DNA of 64,000 nt from UBA2834 sp963623365 (GTDB taxonomy: Bacteria; Patescibacteriota; Saccharimonadia; Saccharimonadales; Saccharimonadaceae): contig CAVFJY010000001.1 of the NCBI GenBank assembly GCA_963623365.1, positions 1-64,000 on the forward strand, read 5' to 3'. Each line of letters opens with the position of its first letter. The first letter of the stretch is position 1. The notes under the pieces are model-generated. The model did not search any database and was not told where the DNA came from. It saw nothing but the letters and a program-made list of their open reading frames with translations. Both the position numbers and the translations under genes were made by a program. Shown piece by piece: positions 62,813-64,000 of the stretch.

Positions 62813-63595
62813 CTATAATTGCGCATAGTCACCTAAATCCAAAATCAGCGCATTGGGATTATAGGCAGCGGAGATGCTTTCGCTCTGCGCGCTTAGCGTC
62901 GCAACATGACCTTGGTAGATTTCTTGCATAGCCTGTTGTTTTTCAAGCAGAGTCTGCTCGGCGCAGACATTAATACAAACAGCAGCACTATCAAGATAAT
63001 TAATCAATTCGTCGCTGAGATTAATGAGTTGCGCCTTGAGAGTTTGCAGCGAAGCGGATTGGACTCGATTGAGACTAGTGCGCAGATTGCGATAATCGTC
63101 GCGCAAATAATATAGTTGCACAGCGTCGGCGGCGGAGGTGAGCGCGGTGCTGGCAGTATCATTAATCTTATTAATGACAACATGTAACTCGATTAATTCT
63201 GCAATAGTAGCAGCATCGGAAACTAAGATTGCATCGTAATCTTTGAGCTGAGTAGTCAGCGCTACGGCGTGACGCTGCGCATAGGCATTCTCTTCAAAAT
63301 GCTGCAAATTGGCACGAAAATCAGCAGTTGCCTGTGTGTATTGCGCCGCATTGCCCTGCTGCAATGCAGTGCTGAGTTGACTAAGATTTAGTGCAATTTC
63401 GTTGGAAATTTGAATACTGTTTTGTTGATCGGATTGCGCCTTGGCGAGCAATAAAACATAGCATTCGGCAGCGAGGACAAACAGCGCAACAATGACGACA
63501 ATCCAGCGACGAAAAATGCGCCGAGGTTTTTCCTGGTCAATCGCTACAATACGGTTAGCGCGACGCACGGCGCGACGATCCTGACGGCGACTCAT
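62813..63595 (-). CDS. Membrane-anchored helical protein, 260 residues
   Basis: Basic N-terminus (MSRRQDRRAVRRANRI), one helix (about 29-51, WIVVIVALFVLAAECYVLLLA), then an extracytoplasmic all-helical domain with Gln/Ala/Leu repeats and two close cysteines (CINVC). No family recognised. Its ATG overlaps the stop of the acyltransferase-like gene (ATGA), so both are translated together and it may be an accessory of envelope modification. Confidence 0.7.
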   Translation of the reverse strand: MSRRQDRRAVRRANRIVAIDQEKPRRIFRRWIVVIVALFVLAAECYVLLLAKAQSDQQNSIQISNEIALNLSQLSTALQQGNAAQYTQATADFRANLQHFEENAYAQRHAVALTTQLKDYDAILVSDAATIAELIELHVVINKINDTASTALTSAADAVQLYYLRDDYRNLRTSLNRVQSASLQTLKAQLINLSDELINYLDSAAVCINVCAEQTLLEKQQAMQEIYQGHVATLSAQSESISAAYNPNALILDLGDYAQL

Positions 63596-64000
63596 CGTTT
63601 AATACTCCGAATAACATTGTTGAGCAAATTAGCATAAGCGCTGCGCCCTTCAGGATTGAGATGAATATGGTCAGCATACATTAAGGACCAATTATTATGC
63701 GCAAGTTCCCACCAATCGGCGAGATAGACATTCGGATGATTGTTAATATAGTTTTTGAGCGCCTGATTCTGTGTTTCGCGCGGCTGCTGCGGACCAGCAT
63801 AACCCGTAACAAACACAAAATTATGACCAGCGCCTGCGCTATCAACAATACCCTGCAATAAATTGTCGGTAATAGTAAATTCGTTGGTAATGAGACTAAT
63901 CACAATCGTATCCGGCAAGCGACCAGCGGCAGCATAATTAGCTAGCAAATTGCGCGCCGTCCAAATGCCGCGCGACTCAAGGGCATCAACATAGACGCCA
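63592..64000 (-). CDS. OatA-like acyltransferase, C-terminal SGNH domain (runs off window)
   Basis: Only the C-terminal 136 residues are present. They match the SGNH domain at the end of OatA-type acyltransferases: GVYVDALESRGIW, a strand TIVISLITNEF (usually GTNG), FVFVTGYAG, and the catalytic DHIHLNPEGRSAYA (D-x-x-H). The usual Asn of block III is found in LITNEF. The membrane acyltransferase part would lie beyond position 64000. Expected role: O-acetylation of peptidoglycan or another surface glycan. Confidence 0.75.
   Translation of the reverse strand, partial: GVYVDALESRGIWTARNLLANYAAAGRLPDTIVISLITNEFTITDNLLQGIVDSAGAGHNFVFVTGYAGPQQPRETQNQALKNYINNHPNVYLADWWELAHNNWSLMYADHIHLNPEGRSAYANLLNNVIRSIKR

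Overview
The window looks like a chromosomal stretch from a member of the Candidate Phyla Radiation, most likely Candidatus Saccharibacteria (TM7). This is inference. It rests on very tight gene packing, short informational genes (an AlaRS that stops after its editing domain, a short TruB, a short Pta), an FtsE-FtsX-CHAP hydrolase-S41 protease envelope cluster, fermentation by phosphoketolase and acetate kinase, many small orphan membrane proteins, and a 23S rRNA gene with expansion helices. The code appears standard: TGA is a common stop, a release factor 2 with its SPF motif is present, and the one tRNA here is tRNA-Trp(CCA).

Layout. 1-8.6 kb: the end of a conserved CPR-type protein, a soluble histidine kinase/response regulator pair, a Pro/Ala/Thr-rich orphan, an RsuA-type pseudouridine synthase, ftsA, alaS and mnmA. 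8.7-14.5 kb: a Bat-type operon (PRTase-like protein, MoxR, DUF58, membrane protein, two vWA proteins, a TPR protein). 14.5-24.8 kb, minus strand: cysteine desulfurase, an MFS-like protein, a TatD/KwaB-like (DUF4868) group, then S41 protease, CHAP hydrolase, ftsX, ftsE and prfB. 24.9-40.9 kb: a possible ADP-ribosyltransferase-like/HD fusion, truB, a Cys-cluster thioredoxin, RNase J, nusA, several single-gene orphan cassettes, a DUF2130 protein and two divergent P-type ATPases. 40.9-44.9 kb: a triplicated 83-bp hairpin repeat and a 23S-5S operon that lacks 16S. 45-51.8 kb: aminopeptidase N, acetate kinase, a phosphoketolase split into two overlapping genes, and a DHH phosphoesterase. 51.8-64 kb: tRNA-Trp, SGNH hydrolases, a heterodimeric ABC exporter, a GT4/GH57 glucan pair, phosphotransacetylase and the end of an OatA-like acyltransferase.

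How the genes work together. Xfp, AckA and Pta form an acetyl-phosphate node that yields ATP and acetate or acetyl-CoA. The cysteine desulfurase can feed sulfur to MnmA for tRNA thiolation. FtsEX probably gates the adjacent CHAP hydrolase, with the S41 protease downstream. The GT4/GH57 pair probably handles an alpha-glucan store.

Two patterns recur. About 22 genes have a -10 box ending 6-8 bases before the ATG and no Shine-Dalgarno, which implies leaderless mRNAs and helped correct several starts. A second group of small orphan genes has a full TTGACT-17-TATAAT promoter, a leader with a strong Shine-Dalgarno, and usually its own terminator.
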